Assembly: GCF_002899825.2 (NCBI RefSeq)
Contig: NZ_PPED02000006.1
Location: forward strand, 62,001 to 126,000
Length of the DNA stretch: 64,000 nt
Direction: 5' to 3'
Source of the DNA: Chryseobacterium phosphatilyticum
Lineage (GTDB): Bacteria; Bacteroidota; Bacteroidia; Flavobacteriales; Weeksellaceae
In this document: positions 17,709 to 26,341 of the stretch, piece by piece
Layout of the letters: the number at the start of each line of letters is the position of its first letter
Numbering within the stretch: position 1 is the first letter of the stretch
Notes under the pieces: model-generated
The model's input: only the letters and a program-made list of their open reading frames with translations
What the model was told of the DNA's origin: nothing
The model's database searches: none
Translations under genes and position numbers: made by a program

Positions 17709-18659
17709 TTAGTTATTATTGTTCAAATTTAAATTAAGCATTGCCCGCAAGATATTTGTTTCTTCGTCAAAATCAAATATTTTGCTCATGATGTCTATAT
17801 TTTCAAGGTTTCTGAGATAATCTTTCAAAACGTTTTCTACCTCTGTTGGTAAAATTCGTTTTCTTTCGTTCATATTGCTTTCGAGGTGTTCATTTTTCCT
17901 TTTCAGCTGATCGATGATGGTTGTCTGATTAGACTGGTTTTCAGAAACGTCCAGTTTACCCAGATCTTGATCAAAAAGATACAATTTCTTTTCATCTACA
18001 CTGAAAATAAAATAATCATCAGACTGGAAGATTTTGAAAAGCTCATACTCATTGATTCCGTTCAGATAACCACAGACAAAACGAACTTTAAAACCTTGTA
18101 TATTCAATCTTCCCAGCAGTTTCCTTTCAATAGAATAGTCTTTGTACTGATAGGCTGGAAAAGATCCGGTTTTCAACAATGACTCATCTGAATCTGTTCT
18201 ATAAAATTCCTTCGCATATTTTTTATGAAAATACAGGACATTATCCCAATTAGCGGTGAAAACCTCTTCTGTAAAATCTTTATAAACGTTTTTCAGATGT
18301 TTCGAAAATATACCGCTATACATTTTCCGGTCTGTTTCAAAGCTATCGACCTGTCTCTCTTCGAAACCTGAAATATATTTGTTGTTGATGTCAATTTCAT
18401 TAATGACTGCCAGCATATCATTTTCCTTCTGTCTTTTAATTTTGGTTAAAAGCTCGATAAGGCTGTCGGTATACTGAAGGTGGAAAAGTTCCAGTTTATT
18501 GTAATCCAAAGCCGCATTTTCCTGGAACAAATTGTGGATAATATCAGTTTTAATATAAATTGATATAATGTCAATATGTTCAAAAAAATTAGCCAGAAGT
18601 TTAAGCCTTGTTAATCTTCTTTTGCTCTGTGACAATATGGTTGCTGCATCATCCCCCAC
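17709..18659 (-). CDS. unknown ter-cluster protein, 316 aa
   Basis: No family recognised. Predominantly helical with probable coiled coils near the N-terminus (LTKIKRQKENDMLAVINEI) and C-terminus (QLKRKNEHLESNMNERKRI), around a more globular middle (VRFVCGYLNGINEYELFKIFQSDDYFIFSVDEKKLYLFD). It starts 16 bp after telA ends, so it probably works with TelA/TerD. Confidence 0.6.
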   Translation of the reverse strand: MGDDAATILSQSKRRLTRLKLLANFFEHIDIISIYIKTDIIHNLFQENAALDYNKLELFHLQYTDSLIELLTKIKRQKENDMLAVINEIDINNKYISGFEERQVDSFETDRKMYSGIFSKHLKNVYKDFTEEVFTANWDNVLYFHKKYAKEFYRTDSDESLLKTGSFPAYQYKDYSIERKLLGRLNIQGFKVRFVCGYLNGINEYELFKIFQSDDYFIFSVDEKKLYLFDQDLGKLDVSENQSNQTTIIDQLKRKNEHLESNMNERKRILPTEVENVLKDYLRNLENIDIMSKIFDFDEETNILRAMLNLNLNNNN

Positions 18660-18675
18660 CTTGGTCTCCTATAAA

Positions 18676-19851
18676 TTAACCTCTGACATTTGCTTTCAAT
18701 TCATGCTCTAATGTCTGAAGATCCTGATCCAGTTTTCTTCTGTTATCAGCCCCTTGTTTCTGAATTTGTTTCACTTCATTCAAGGTATTGATCAACATTG
18801 AAGTGGTTTCTCTCAATGTTTCTACAGAAACGATCGTTTGTTCATTGGCTCTGGCAACATTCACTGAATTCTGCCCCAGACGTTCTGCATTTTTTCTTAA
18901 GATTTCCTCTGTGGTAGAAGATACTTTCTGCTGAATTTCAATATTCTGCTGTTGTCTGTACATGGCCACAGCAAGTGAAAGTTGATTTTTCCATACAGGA
19001 AGTGTCGTCGTCAGAATTGTCTGTGCTTTTTCAGCAATTGAAACGTTGTTATTCTGCACAAGTCTGATTTGTGGAAGTGACTGCATCATAATGACACGTA
19101 CCACCTTCAGATCAGCCATTCTTCTGTCTAATCTGGCAATAAAATCCCTCTTATCTGCAATCTGGTAATCCTGAAAGTTCTGAGGAGCAGCTTCCATTTG
19201 AGCAAGTTCTACAGCAGCTCTTTCCATTCTTATATTTCCTGCGATTACAAGGTCTTCAATTTGCTTAATGGAGTTCACATTACTTTCAAAAATAGTCTGC
19301 AGAACCGCATTGTCTTTTGTAGAAGTAATAATTCCAGCATTTACTTTATAAGAGATTTGCTCGATATTATTGATGATCTTATCGTATTTTGCAAATAGAT
19401 TTTCCACCTGAGTCATTACCTTTTTCATAAAGGGTAACTTGCTCAGAAAACTTTTCACTTTATTCCCGTTAAGTTCCTCTACATCAACATAGTTAAGCTC
19501 TACCAAAAGATCATTGATAAGCCCTCCTACCTCACCTGAATTTGATCTTCTTACATTTCCTAAGAAACTATCACTCTGATTGGTCAGGGTTTTCTGAAGT
19601 TCTGCTCCGAAATTAACGATTGAACCGGGATTGGCTTCATCAATAGAGTTCGCAAGAACTTCATATTTCTGGCGTTCTTCTGTCTGCAACTGAGTCAGAT
19701 TCACATTTCCCTCTCTGTCCACAAGAACTGCCGGTGCTGCATTTTGAACAGGTTGAGCCGGTGTTGGCGGAACCATAGGTGTTGGTTCAAATGTTTTAAG
19801 AGGTTCAATTGATCCTAGTGGATCTATCGGTTGATTTTCCTGATTATCCAT
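18676..19851 (-). CDS. telA: toxic anion resistance protein TelA
   Basis: 391 residues: a Pro-rich N-terminal tail, then the long helical TelA domain (SIDEANPGSIVNFGAELQKTLTNQSDSFL ... IRLVQNNNVSIAEKAQTILTTTLPVWKNQLSLAVA ... NAERLGQNSVNVARANEQTIV). TelA proteins are cytosolic helical proteins coupled to TerD in tellurite and envelope stress responses. It is separated from the second terD by 2 bp, hence one operon. Confidence 0.93.
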   Translation of the reverse strand: MDNQENQPIDPLGSIEPLKTFEPTPMVPPTPAQPVQNAAPAVLVDREGNVNLTQLQTEERQKYEVLANSIDEANPGSIVNFGAELQKTLTNQSDSFLGNVRRSNSGEVGGLINDLLVELNYVDVEELNGNKVKSFLSKLPFMKKVMTQVENLFAKYDKIINNIEQISYKVNAGIITSTKDNAVLQTIFESNVNSIKQIEDLVIAGNIRMERAAVELAQMEAAPQNFQDYQIADKRDFIARLDRRMADLKVVRVIMMQSLPQIRLVQNNNVSIAEKAQTILTTTLPVWKNQLSLAVAMYRQQQNIEIQQKVSSTTEEILRKNAERLGQNSVNVARANEQTIVSVETLRETTSMLINTLNEVKQIQKQGADNRRKLDQDLQTLEHELKANVRG

Positions 19852-19853
19852 GA

Positions 19854-20411
19854 TTATTTCTGATAAATTGATACAAATTTTTCAAGGCCGTCTCTTTGTC
19901 CTGCACCAACAGCCTCAAATTTCCACTCTCCGTTTCTGTTGTAGATCCTTCCGAATTCTACCGCAGTTTCGATTGAGAAATCTTCATCCAGTTCATACTT
20001 TAAGATTTCTTCATTCGTATCTGTATTGAAAATTCTGATGAAAGAATTTCTTACCTGTCCGAAATTTTGTCTTCTTGAATCTGCATCATGAATGGTTACT
20101 ACCACAGTAATTTCAGTGACCGCAGAGTCAATTTTTGTAAGATCAATTTTGATCTGCTCATCATCTCCCGCTCCTTCACCTGTCAGGTTATCACCAGTAT
20201 GAATAACCGCCTTATCCGGAGATTCAAGATTGTTGTAAAAAATAAAGTGATTATCTGATACTAACTTTTTATCATCTCCCAGCAAAAATAAAGACGCATC
20301 AAGATCGAATGCTGTTCCTGTAGAAGTATTATTGATATCCCATCCTAAACCTACAGTAAATTTAGGTGCGTTAATGTTTTCTCTTTGTCCTTTTTGTAAG
20401 TTAATAGCCAT
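19854..20411 (-). CDS. TerD-family protein, copy 2
   Basis: 185 residues, a canonical TerD domain: MAINLQKGQRENI, VGLGWDINNTSTGTAFDLDASLFLL, IHTGDNLTGEGAGDDEQIKIDL and GRIYNRNGEWKFEAVGAGQRDGL. It retains the usual Asp-rich Ca2+ sites. Its start overlaps the end of the phosphoribosyltransferase gene by 11 bp, showing translational coupling. Confidence 0.93.
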   Translation of the reverse strand: MAINLQKGQRENINAPKFTVGLGWDINNTSTGTAFDLDASLFLLGDDKKLVSDNHFIFYNNLESPDKAVIHTGDNLTGEGAGDDEQIKIDLTKIDSAVTEITVVVTIHDADSRRQNFGQVRNSFIRIFNTDTNEEILKYELDEDFSIETAVEFGRIYNRNGEWKFEAVGAGQRDGLEKFVSIYQK

Positions 20412-21225
20412 AATATAATTCCGTTTGTGTTAAAGTATTGATGTTATTTTTATATTCTTTTATTAAATGATAATTATTGCTGATGGCCAGTTCTAAAAGA
20501 AGATCCATCTGCTCTTTTTTTACTTTAGACGTAAGATAGTCAAAATTACTTGATTCAAGGCCTAAAATATATTTTACAATTCTTGTATTGAACTCAAAAC
20601 TTGGCTTCTCCATTACCTCTGCAATATGGTTTACATTTTGCACTGCATAGTAATTGAAATAGTTCTCGATCTTCGGATCAAGATCAAAGTTCATTAATTC
20701 AGCATAATACAGGAACATAAAATCAGCTTCTACATGATATTGATCCAGGATTCTGTTCACCGTATATTCATGACTTCCTGTAATTTTTATATCGTCAATA
20801 AAAATACAAAGTTTTCCTCTCAAAAAGTCTTTATCAATATAATACGTATCATTGGAAATCAGATTTTTGCGATCTTCAAAGCTAAGATTACCATAATCTG
20901 TGATATAGGTATGATTTCTATTAATTTTTGATAAAATACTCGATTTTTTCCCTTTTTGAAAAAGATAAAAATCAAGATGCTTTTTAAAGAAAAAACATAA
21001 AAAATTGGAAGCTGTTGGAATGGCCATGTATGGGCTTGGCAGCACTACAATTTCTTTATCTGCTTCTAAAAGGGCCTCATGTCCGGAAATAAACCCGTCA
21101 AATAATTCTTTTGCAAATTTCTCAGCATACGACTTATCGCCATACTTGAAATAGCTGTATTCAGCCGGTGAGAATGTAAACTCATCTGCCGAATGAATGT
21201 GGTGTAAGCTGTATCTTTTGTTCAT
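20401..21225 (-). CDS. ter-associated phosphoribosyltransferase-like protein
   Basis: 274 residues with a PRPP-binding motif LCIFIDDIKITGSHEY (about 139-154; paired Asp144-145 and TG-S loop) as in type I phosphoribosyltransferases. This kind of PRTase next to a HAD phosphatase and TerD genes is a known arrangement in Ter-dependent stress systems (comparative genomics by Anantharaman, Iyer and Aravind), where a nucleoside-like metabolite has been proposed. The substrate is unknown. Confidence 0.8.
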   Translation of the reverse strand: MNKRYSLHHIHSADEFTFSPAEYSYFKYGDKSYAEKFAKELFDGFISGHEALLEADKEIVVLPSPYMAIPTASNFLCFFFKKHLDFYLFQKGKKSSILSKINRNHTYITDYGNLSFEDRKNLISNDTYYIDKDFLRGKLCIFIDDIKITGSHEYTVNRILDQYHVEADFMFLYYAELMNFDLDPKIENYFNYYAVQNVNHIAEVMEKPSFEFNTRIVKYILGLESSNFDYLTSKVKKEQMDLLLELAISNNYHLIKEYKNNINTLTQTELYYGY

Positions 21226-21231
21226 GTTATA

Positions 21232-21900
21232 TTAGTGTTTAAGTAAATGTGCACTGAAACCGAAGTCTTGAGCTCCCTTATAATCTGCCACCGGATTATC
21301 TCCGATGTGCAACACTTTTTCAAGAGGCAGATCCTGATCTTTCAGTTGATTTTTCACTTCCTGAAAAATGAGGGGATTCGGTTTGGAACAGTTGATTTCA
21401 TCAGAATAGATATGAAAATCAATGTACTGATCCAGGTTTTCATGAATCAGAAATTTTCTCATCGTTGTTCCTTTGATAAATCCTGTGTTGCTCAGGATGT
21501 TAATGGTTTTTCCCTGATTTTTAATATCGTCAAAAAAATCATGGATATTTTCAAAAATAACAACAGGCTTATATTCTAAAAACAAGTCTTCACTTTTCAA
21601 ATAAAATTCGTTAAGTTTTTCTTTGTTTACAAGTTTTACATCCACTTCCAGAGCTCCGAGAATCATCAGATAAATTTCAAAAGTATCTATATTTCCTCCT
21701 GTTACTTCATTGATTGTATTGCAAAGATCATCATAATATTTTACGGTTTTAGCAACTTCATCTATAGGCTTATTAACTTTAAAAAATGAGGAGAACAGCT
21801 CAACTCTTTTTGCTTTAAATTCAGGATGAGATTTGATTAAAGTGAGCCACAAGTCAAAGGAAAAATGACAGTGGTTGTGAATGTCGATATCTGTTTTCAA
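21232..21900 (-). CDS. HAD-superfamily phosphatase of the ter cluster
   Basis: 222 residues with all four HAD motifs: FSFDLWLTL (nucleophile D16; the usual second Asp is W as in dehalogenase-like members), ILSNTGF, CSKPNPLIF (Lys) and VLHIGDNPVADYKGA. First gene of the ter operon, 6 bp before the PRTase. Likely acts on a phosphorylated product of that enzyme; inferred from context only. Confidence 0.85.
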   Translation of the reverse strand: MKTDIDIHNHCHFSFDLWLTLIKSHPEFKAKRVELFSSFFKVNKPIDEVAKTVKYYDDLCNTINEVTGGNIDTFEIYLMILGALEVDVKLVNKEKLNEFYLKSEDLFLEYKPVVIFENIHDFFDDIKNQGKTINILSNTGFIKGTTMRKFLIHENLDQYIDFHIYSDEINCSKPNPLIFQEVKNQLKDQDLPLEKVLHIGDNPVADYKGAQDFGFSAHLLKH

Positions 21901-22084
21901 TATGTTTTAGTTAAAAGTTTTATGTAGCTTTTGTTGAAAAAGATTTACTAATATTTTCTCATCAAAAAGTGTTTAATTTTCTATTCTTTCCAAAGATAAA
22001 ATTTTTATCAGAAATGCATTACTTTAGTTTTCTGTTTTAAGATATTTTTATGATTTAAAATAAAAAAGACAAAATGTAAAAAAA

Positions 22085-22112
22085 AAGAACCACAAATAAC
22101 TTTGTGGTTCTT
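22085..22112 (-). terminator. terminator of the sulP gene
   Basis: AAGAACCACAAA / TTTGTGGTTCTT with a 4-nt loop; on the minus strand it is followed by a run of T. Confidence 0.85.
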
Positions 22113-22191
22113 GTCTGATTATTATAGAGTATTGTTTTTAATGGATAATAATATTTCTTATCTCTTGGTCTCTCGTCTGAAATCTCTCTCT

Positions 22192-23730
22192 TTATCTTTC
22201 CGGCATAACCTTATAGGTAGGGTCTTCCTGTATATTCACTTCTATCACGGCTTCAGCATTCTTTAGCATTTTCCGGCAATCTTCGCTGAGATGGCGCAGA
22301 TAGACCACTTTACCTTGTTGCTGGTATCGTTTTGACAATTTATCCAAAGCATCAATGGCACTCATATCTACAATGCGGCTTTCTTTAAAATCAACCACAA
22401 TTTCCTGAGGGTCATTCATCGCATCAAACTTATCGGCAAATGCCGTAACGGAGCCAAAGAATAAAGGTCCGAATATTTCGTAATGCTTAATTCCCTGTTC
22501 ATCAATATGTTTTCTTGCCCGGATTCTTTTCGCATTATCCCAGGCAAAAACCAATGCGGAAATAATCACTCCGATCAAAACCGCCAGCGCAAGATTATGC
22601 AAGATAACGGTAATCAACGCTACGGTAATTCCGACAAATATATCGGACTTCGGCATTTTATTAACAATTCTGATAGACACCCATTGAAATGTACTTAACG
22701 CAACCATCATCATCACCCCCACCAGGGCAGCCATGGGTATTTTTTCAATAACAGGAGCACCAAACAGGATGATTATCAAAATCATAACAGAAGCAATAAT
22801 CCCTGATAATCTGGCTCTTGATCCGGCGTTAAGATTCACCAGCGTTTGTGCAACCATAGCACAACCTCCCATTCCACCAAAAAATCCATTGGTAATATTA
22901 GCAAGCCCCTGGGCAACAGATTCTTTATTGGCATTTCCCTTCGAATTGGTGATCTCATCCACCATTGATAAAGTCAGAAGCGATTCAATCAGTCCTACTC
23001 CGGCCATAATCATCGCGTAAGGAAAAATAATTGAGAAGGTTTCCAGCGAAAAAGGCACCTGAGGGATATGAAAACTGGGAAGATTTCCACTGATGTGGGC
23101 AATATCTGCAACTGTTTTTGTATTGATATTAAATCCTAACACAACGGCGAATACTACAATAATTGCAACCAGAGAAGCCGGAATAGTCTTTGTAATTTTA
23201 GGAAAGAAATATACAACGGCAATCGTAAGAGCTGTTAAACCAGCCATCACATATAAAGACATCCCTTGAAGCCAGCTCGTAACACCGTTGTGGTCTGTAA
23301 TTTTAAATTGTTCAACCTGTGCCATAAATATAATAATGGCCAATCCGTTCAGAAAGCCATACATTACCGGTTGCGGAATAAGCCTTACAAACTTCCCCAA
23401 CTTAAATACTCCAACAAACATTTGGAAAAATCCAGCAAGAGCTACTGTGGCAAAAAGATATTCTATTCCATGGGATTGTATTAATGCAATCAGGACCACA
23501 ATAGTTGCTCCGGCCCCGCCAGATACCATTCCCGGTCGTCCACCTAAGACAGCCGTAACCAATCCCATTATAAATGCGGCATAAAGTCCGGTAAGTGGTG
23601 AAAGTCCGGCCAGGATAGCAAATGAAAGAGATTCCGGAATCATGGTCATGGCTACGGTAAATCCGGCCAGTAACTCATTTTTATAGTTTATTTTTTTCGA
23701 GAAATCGAATAAGCTGATTGTATTTTTCAT
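22192..23730 (-). CDS. SulP-family inorganic anion transporter with STAS domain
   Basis: 512 residues. The N-terminal membrane domain has the SulP signature (LAGFTVAMTMIPESLSFAILAGLSPLTGLYAAFIMGL) and about 10-12 segments; the C-terminal STAS domain (about 415-500, ESRIVDMSAIDALDKL) is present. Likely transports sulfate or bicarbonate; the subfamily cannot be resolved by eye. Single-gene unit. Confidence 0.93.
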   Translation of the reverse strand: MKNTISLFDFSKKINYKNELLAGFTVAMTMIPESLSFAILAGLSPLTGLYAAFIMGLVTAVLGGRPGMVSGGAGATIVVLIALIQSHGIEYLFATVALAGFFQMFVGVFKLGKFVRLIPQPVMYGFLNGLAIIIFMAQVEQFKITDHNGVTSWLQGMSLYVMAGLTALTIAVVYFFPKITKTIPASLVAIIVVFAVVLGFNINTKTVADIAHISGNLPSFHIPQVPFSLETFSIIFPYAMIMAGVGLIESLLTLSMVDEITNSKGNANKESVAQGLANITNGFFGGMGGCAMVAQTLVNLNAGSRARLSGIIASVMILIIILFGAPVIEKIPMAALVGVMMMVALSTFQWVSIRIVNKMPKSDIFVGITVALITVILHNLALAVLIGVIISALVFAWDNAKRIRARKHIDEQGIKHYEIFGPLFFGSVTAFADKFDAMNDPQEIVVDFKESRIVDMSAIDALDKLSKRYQQQGKVVYLRHLSEDCRKMLKNAEAVIEVNIQEDPTYKVMPER

Positions 23731-24361
23731 TGCGTTGCAAAGTTATACACTTGCTCAATTCTATACAATTTTTTTATTTTCACCCTTTTTGTTAATATTT
23801 TTTCAACCTATCACGATAATTCACACATGCGTTTACATATTATGTTAATTTTAATTAAAAACAGATAATAATTCTACTTTTTTACAAATAATCTCATTAT
23901 TGCTTTTAATTTTTGTTTAAATTTGAAACTCATAAAGCAGATTATTTATTGCCGATTTAATAAAAACATGCAAACAATTGGTTGTCAACAGTTACAACCC
24001 GGCAATACAATCACAGTTTAGTAAATAGAATGGCATGACAAAACTTTAATAGGTTATATATTATTTACACAAATGGCAAGAAAAAGAAATTTGTAGGAGA
24101 AGAAAAGTTATAAACCCATTGAAAATAAGGAATATATCCTGCATACATTAAAGTAACAACAAATACGTTTTTTACGACCCTAAGTTATCCTGAAAATTTT
24201 CGATTTCATGATCTCTTTGAATGTATTCAATATTCTTAAATAATGATTTTCACTTTTCACAATTTCAAAAAAATGTGAATTATGCCTCAATAGACATAAT
24301 AATATACTACCTTTTTCGTTTTTTGATGCATAAATTTTAATAAAAGACAATATTCAATAAA
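23731..24361. other. 630-bp AT-rich noncoding region upstream of the HTH pair
   Basis: No ORF worth calling. On the plus strand a -7-like TAAATTTG occurs at 23928-23935, followed by a foldable segment (listed separately). The rest is low-complexity A/T. Confidence 0.5.
23948..24006 (+). ncRNA. candidate structured RNA / long 5' leader
   Basis: Outer stem ATTGCCG (23948-23954) / CGGCAAT (24000-24006) enclosing an inner hairpin GGTTGT (23980-23985) / ACAACC (23994-23999). It starts about 13 bp after a -7-like box TAAATTTG. It could be the 5' leader of the HTH pair 355 bp downstream or a small RNA. Seen by eye only, no energy calculation. Confidence 0.3.
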
Positions 24362-24790
24362 ATGTTATATAAAGAAATCCATATTGGAAAGTTTATAAAG
24401 GAGAGGGTTGATGAAAATGAGATACCAATGGAGAGGATATGCAAATTCCTGGGTAAGGATGAAGAATCTGTTGAAAATATGTACAAGAGCAGATCATTGG
24501 ATGCTGATCTTCTTCTACGATGGAGCAAATTACTGGAATATGATTTCTTCAGACTCTATAGTTCACATTTAATTTTATATGCCCCTCCGGCGGCAGTTAA
24601 TAAAAGTCAGCATAAATCTGAAAAAATTCCTTATTTCAGGAAGAATATTTATACTCAGGAAATTAAAGATTTTATTATGAAAAGAATTCTTTCCGGTGAA
24701 ATGACGCAAAGTGAGGTCATTAAAGAATATTCTATTCCTAAAAGTACTCTTCACAGGTGGCTGCAAAAGACAGATAATACTAACGGATAA
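24362..24790 (+). CDS. HTH protein, first of a Chryseobacterium-type pair
   Basis: 142 residues. The N-terminal half (IHIGKFIKERVDENEIPMERICKFLGKDEESVENMYKSRSLDADLLLRWSKLLEYDFFRLYSSHLILY) resembles a Cro/XRE-like module, and the C-terminal half has a transposase-type HTH (MKRILSGEMTQSEVIKEYSIPKSTLHRWLQ). From memory, such pairs recur in many copies in Chryseobacterium genomes and are annotated only as HTH proteins. Ten bp separate it from its partner. Confidence 0.7.
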   Translation: MLYKEIHIGKFIKERVDENEIPMERICKFLGKDEESVENMYKSRSLDADLLLRWSKLLEYDFFRLYSSHLILYAPPAAVNKSQHKSEKIPYFRKNIYTQEIKDFIMKRILSGEMTQSEVIKEYSIPKSTLHRWLQKTDNTNG

Positions 24791-24799
24791 AATAGATTT

Positions 24800-25138
24800 A
24801 TGCGTCCCAATTATAAAAAAATTTACCAGGATATGCTGAAAATGGAATATCCGGAAAAGTTAAAAGATCCTAAAGTCAAGGAGCTTCTTGGCAAACTCAA
24901 TACAACGGAGGATATCCTTAAGTTTAATGATAAACTTTTCAAACCTTCAAGAGAAAACCAGAAGCTCAAAACGTATGACAGAAAAACGATGTTAAAGCTT
25001 CTTCAATATCAGAAAAAACATGGGCATTCTACCAGTTATATGTCAAAAAAATATAAAATAAGCAGAACAACCCTTTCAAAATGGAAGGGGATGTTTGAAG
25101 AAGAATTAGAAAATACTACAAAAAATGCCGGTAAATAA
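24800..25138 (+). CDS. HTH protein, second of the pair
   Basis: 112 residues: a basic N-terminal segment (MRPNYKKIYQDMLKMEYPEK) and a C-terminal transposase-like HTH (TMLKLLQYQKKHGHSTSYMSKKYKISRTTLSKWKGMFEEE). No catalytic domain is present, so this is not a functional transposase by itself. The terminator overlaps the stop codon. Confidence 0.7.
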   Translation: MRPNYKKIYQDMLKMEYPEKLKDPKVKELLGKLNTTEDILKFNDKLFKPSRENQKLKTYDRKTMLKLLQYQKKHGHSTSYMSKKYKISRTTLSKWKGMFEEELENTTKNAGK

Positions 25139-25154
25139 AATACCGGCTTTTTTT
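25127..25154 (+). terminator. terminator of the HTH pair
   Basis: GCCGGTA / TACCGGC with a 7-nt loop and seven T; the 5' arm lies inside the last codons of the upstream gene. Confidence 0.88.
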
Positions 25155-25166
25155 ATTAAAGGTAAA

Positions 25167-25343
25167 ATGATCGGGAAAAAAATGAAGGTTATGTATGGCT
25201 GAATCGTACCGGATGACCTTGCCAAATTAGTCGGCTACCCTATTCCTTCCCAATTGCGTACAATAAATTTCTTCCGAACGACACTTTGTTATACGTTAAA
25301 GAAACCGGAGGCGGAAAGAATGGAAGTAATTGTAAAAGACTGA
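25167..25343 (+). pseudogene. possible small gene remnant with an internal stop
   Basis: A frame of 59 codons opens with ATG at 25167 and is interrupted once by TGA at 25200-25202. After it the residues look protein-like (IVPDDLAKLVGYPIPSQLR, then KKPEAERMEVIVKD). I do not recognise it. It may be a decayed gene or a chance open frame. Confidence 0.3.
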
Positions 25344-25426
25344 AAGAATACTCTCTCTGGCTTTGTAGAAAATTATGTTACAAAGATGATTTCCATTTTC
25401 CCGCTTCCGGTTTCCAATTATAATAA

Positions 25427-25573
25427 AACAAGGCAATCGATGAACGTGTAATGTCGTGCTCTAACCCGCTGAGCTACTCTTCCCAAGCAGTTGTACTTTA
25501 AGTGGAAGAAACGGGACTCGAACCCGTGTCCCCGTCGTGATGATCGAAGTAACACTATTCTACGGCACTTGTT
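25427..25573 (-). ncRNA. Y RNA-like unit 0 with tRNA mimic (last of array)
   Basis: Closing stem AACAAG (5' side, 25568-25573) / CTTGTT (25427-25432). Order on the minus strand: stem, TGCCGTA, hairpin to TTACTTCG, T-arm ACGGG-TTCGAGT-CCCGT, closed acceptor TCTTCC / GGAAGA with a 20-nt loop, D-arm GCTC-AGCGGGTTA-GAGC, ATTGC, closing stem. This is a permuted tRNA with no anticodon arm and no free 3' end. Confidence 0.7.
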
Positions 25574-25580
25574 GATTTGT

Positions 25581-25724
25581 AATCAAGGTAATAAGGTCAG
25601 AATCGTTCGTGCATTTGCTCTACCTGCTGAGCTACCTCTCCTTTTCGAGGGAAAAGGCAGGATTCGAACCTGCGACCCAATGTTTACTCAATCCCGAAGT
25701 ATGATTCTGAGACGACACTTGATT
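25581..25724 (-). ncRNA. Y RNA-like unit 1 with tRNA mimic
   Basis: Closing stem AATCAAG / CTTGATT (7 bp, perfect), then TGTCGTC and ATACTTCG. T-arm GCAGG-TTCGAAT-CCTGC, acceptor hairpin CTTTTC-CCTC-GAAAAG, D-arm GCTC-AGCAGGTA-GAGC. A CATT/AATG stem brackets the tRNA-like part in place of an anticodon stem. The best preserved unit. Confidence 0.75.
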
Positions 25725-25757
25725 ATGCTGTATGTTTTATAACATTTTTAATAATAG

Positions 25758-25897
25758 CCAAGGTAAAAAATTAGAAATCTTTCATAATCATCTGCTCTAT
25801 CCTATTTTGAGCTACATGCTGTTGGCAACAGTGATGACAGGATTCGAACCTGCAACCTGATGAACCGGTCGAAGTATGATTTCTTAACGACACTTGG
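25758..25897 (-). ncRNA. Y RNA-like unit 2 with tRNA mimic
   Basis: Closing stem CCAAG / CTTGG, then TGTCGTT and ATACTTCG. T-arm CAGG-TTCGAAT-CCTG, acceptor hairpin CTGTT-GCC-AACAG, D-arm GCTC-AAAATAGGATA-GAGC, bracketing stem TCATC / GATGA. Same order of parts as units 0 and 1. Confidence 0.72.
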
Positions 25898-25942
25898 TTA
25901 AAGTTTTTTATAGTTATCCTTATATTTTAATAATAAAGAGGC

Positions 25943-26040
25943 AAGAGGTGAAAAGACTTTTAGAGATCATTTTCATGATCTTTTGGAGTCGAACCAATAT
26001 CATAAGATTTACCGAAGTAAGCCTTTCCTACGGCACTCTT
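25943..26040 (-). ncRNA. Y RNA-like unit 3, reduced D-arm
   Basis: Closing stem AAGAG / CTCTT (the CAAG/CTTG consensus is changed on both sides), then TGCCGTAGG and TTACTTCG. T-arm TTGG-TTCGACT-CCAA, acceptor hairpin AGATCAT-GAAA-ATGATCT with a GAAA tetraloop, and a shrunken D-arm AAAA-GTC-TTTT. Confidence 0.68.
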
Positions 26041-26046
26041 TTATAT

Positions 26047-26173
26047 AAGCAAGGTAATAAGTCAAACAGAGACTTACTGGCGGAGTGTTACCATTTTCAC
26101 TACCCTAAGGACAGGATTTGAACCTGTATTGCCGCCCTGAAAACGAAGAAACTCTGTTTTACGACACTTGCTT
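26047..26173 (-). ncRNA. Y RNA-like unit 4 with tRNA mimic
   Basis: Closing stem AAGCAAG / CTTGCTT (7 bp, perfect), then TGTCGTA and TTTCTTCG. Bracketing stem GGCGG / CCGCC, T-arm ACAGG-TTCAAAT-CCTGT, a very short acceptor turn (CCTTAGGG), D-arm GTG-AAAATGGTAA-CAC. A promoter-like motif sits directly upstream. Confidence 0.72.
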
Positions 26174-26207
26174 TAATCAATATTCTAATTTACTAGTTTT
26201 ATTACCG

Positions 26208-26242
26208 CAAATCTATGTGGCTACTGCGTAATCTTTTTACAC
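26208..26242 (-). promoter_or_regulatory. internal promoter of the Y RNA-like array
   Basis: Minus strand: dyad-type motif (26225-26242; core TGTAA-AAAGA-TTACG), exactly 9 bp, then the -7 box TAGATTTG (26208-26215). The same architecture precedes rsr and tatD. It would start transcription just upstream of unit 4. Confidence 0.6.
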
Positions 26243-26260
26243 ACTTATTTTTTTATTAAA

Positions 26261-26338
26261 AACCAAGCAATTGATTATAAGAGTCAATGATAATTCAATT
26301 GGAAGTTGACGATGAAACTCTTATCTACGGCATTGGTT
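26261..26338 (-). ncRNA. mini Y RNA-like unit 5 (no tRNA mimic)
   Basis: Closing stem AACCAA / TTGGTT, then TGCCGTAGAT and TTTCATCG; the centre folds as GTCAA / TTGAC instead of T- and D-arms. 78 nt. Confidence 0.55.
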
Positions 26339-26341
26339 ATG

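Noticed and set aside
25491..26121. Open frames of 83 and 75 codons on the plus strand in the Y RNA-like array
   Set aside because: They read antisense through T-arms and closing stems, with Cys/Arg-rich unlikely products. The RNA structures on the minus strand account for the sequence.
25543..26170. Plus-strand reading of the repeated CGAAGTA...CTACGGCACTTG motif as a metazoan-like Y RNA stem
   Set aside because: The plus-strand words resemble human Y1 RNA (CGAAG...CTACTGCACTTG), but D-loop GG and T-loop TTCRANY signals are strand-specific and lie on the minus strand, as do rsr and the internal promoter. Because the stem is nearly palindromic both strands look plausible; I chose minus.
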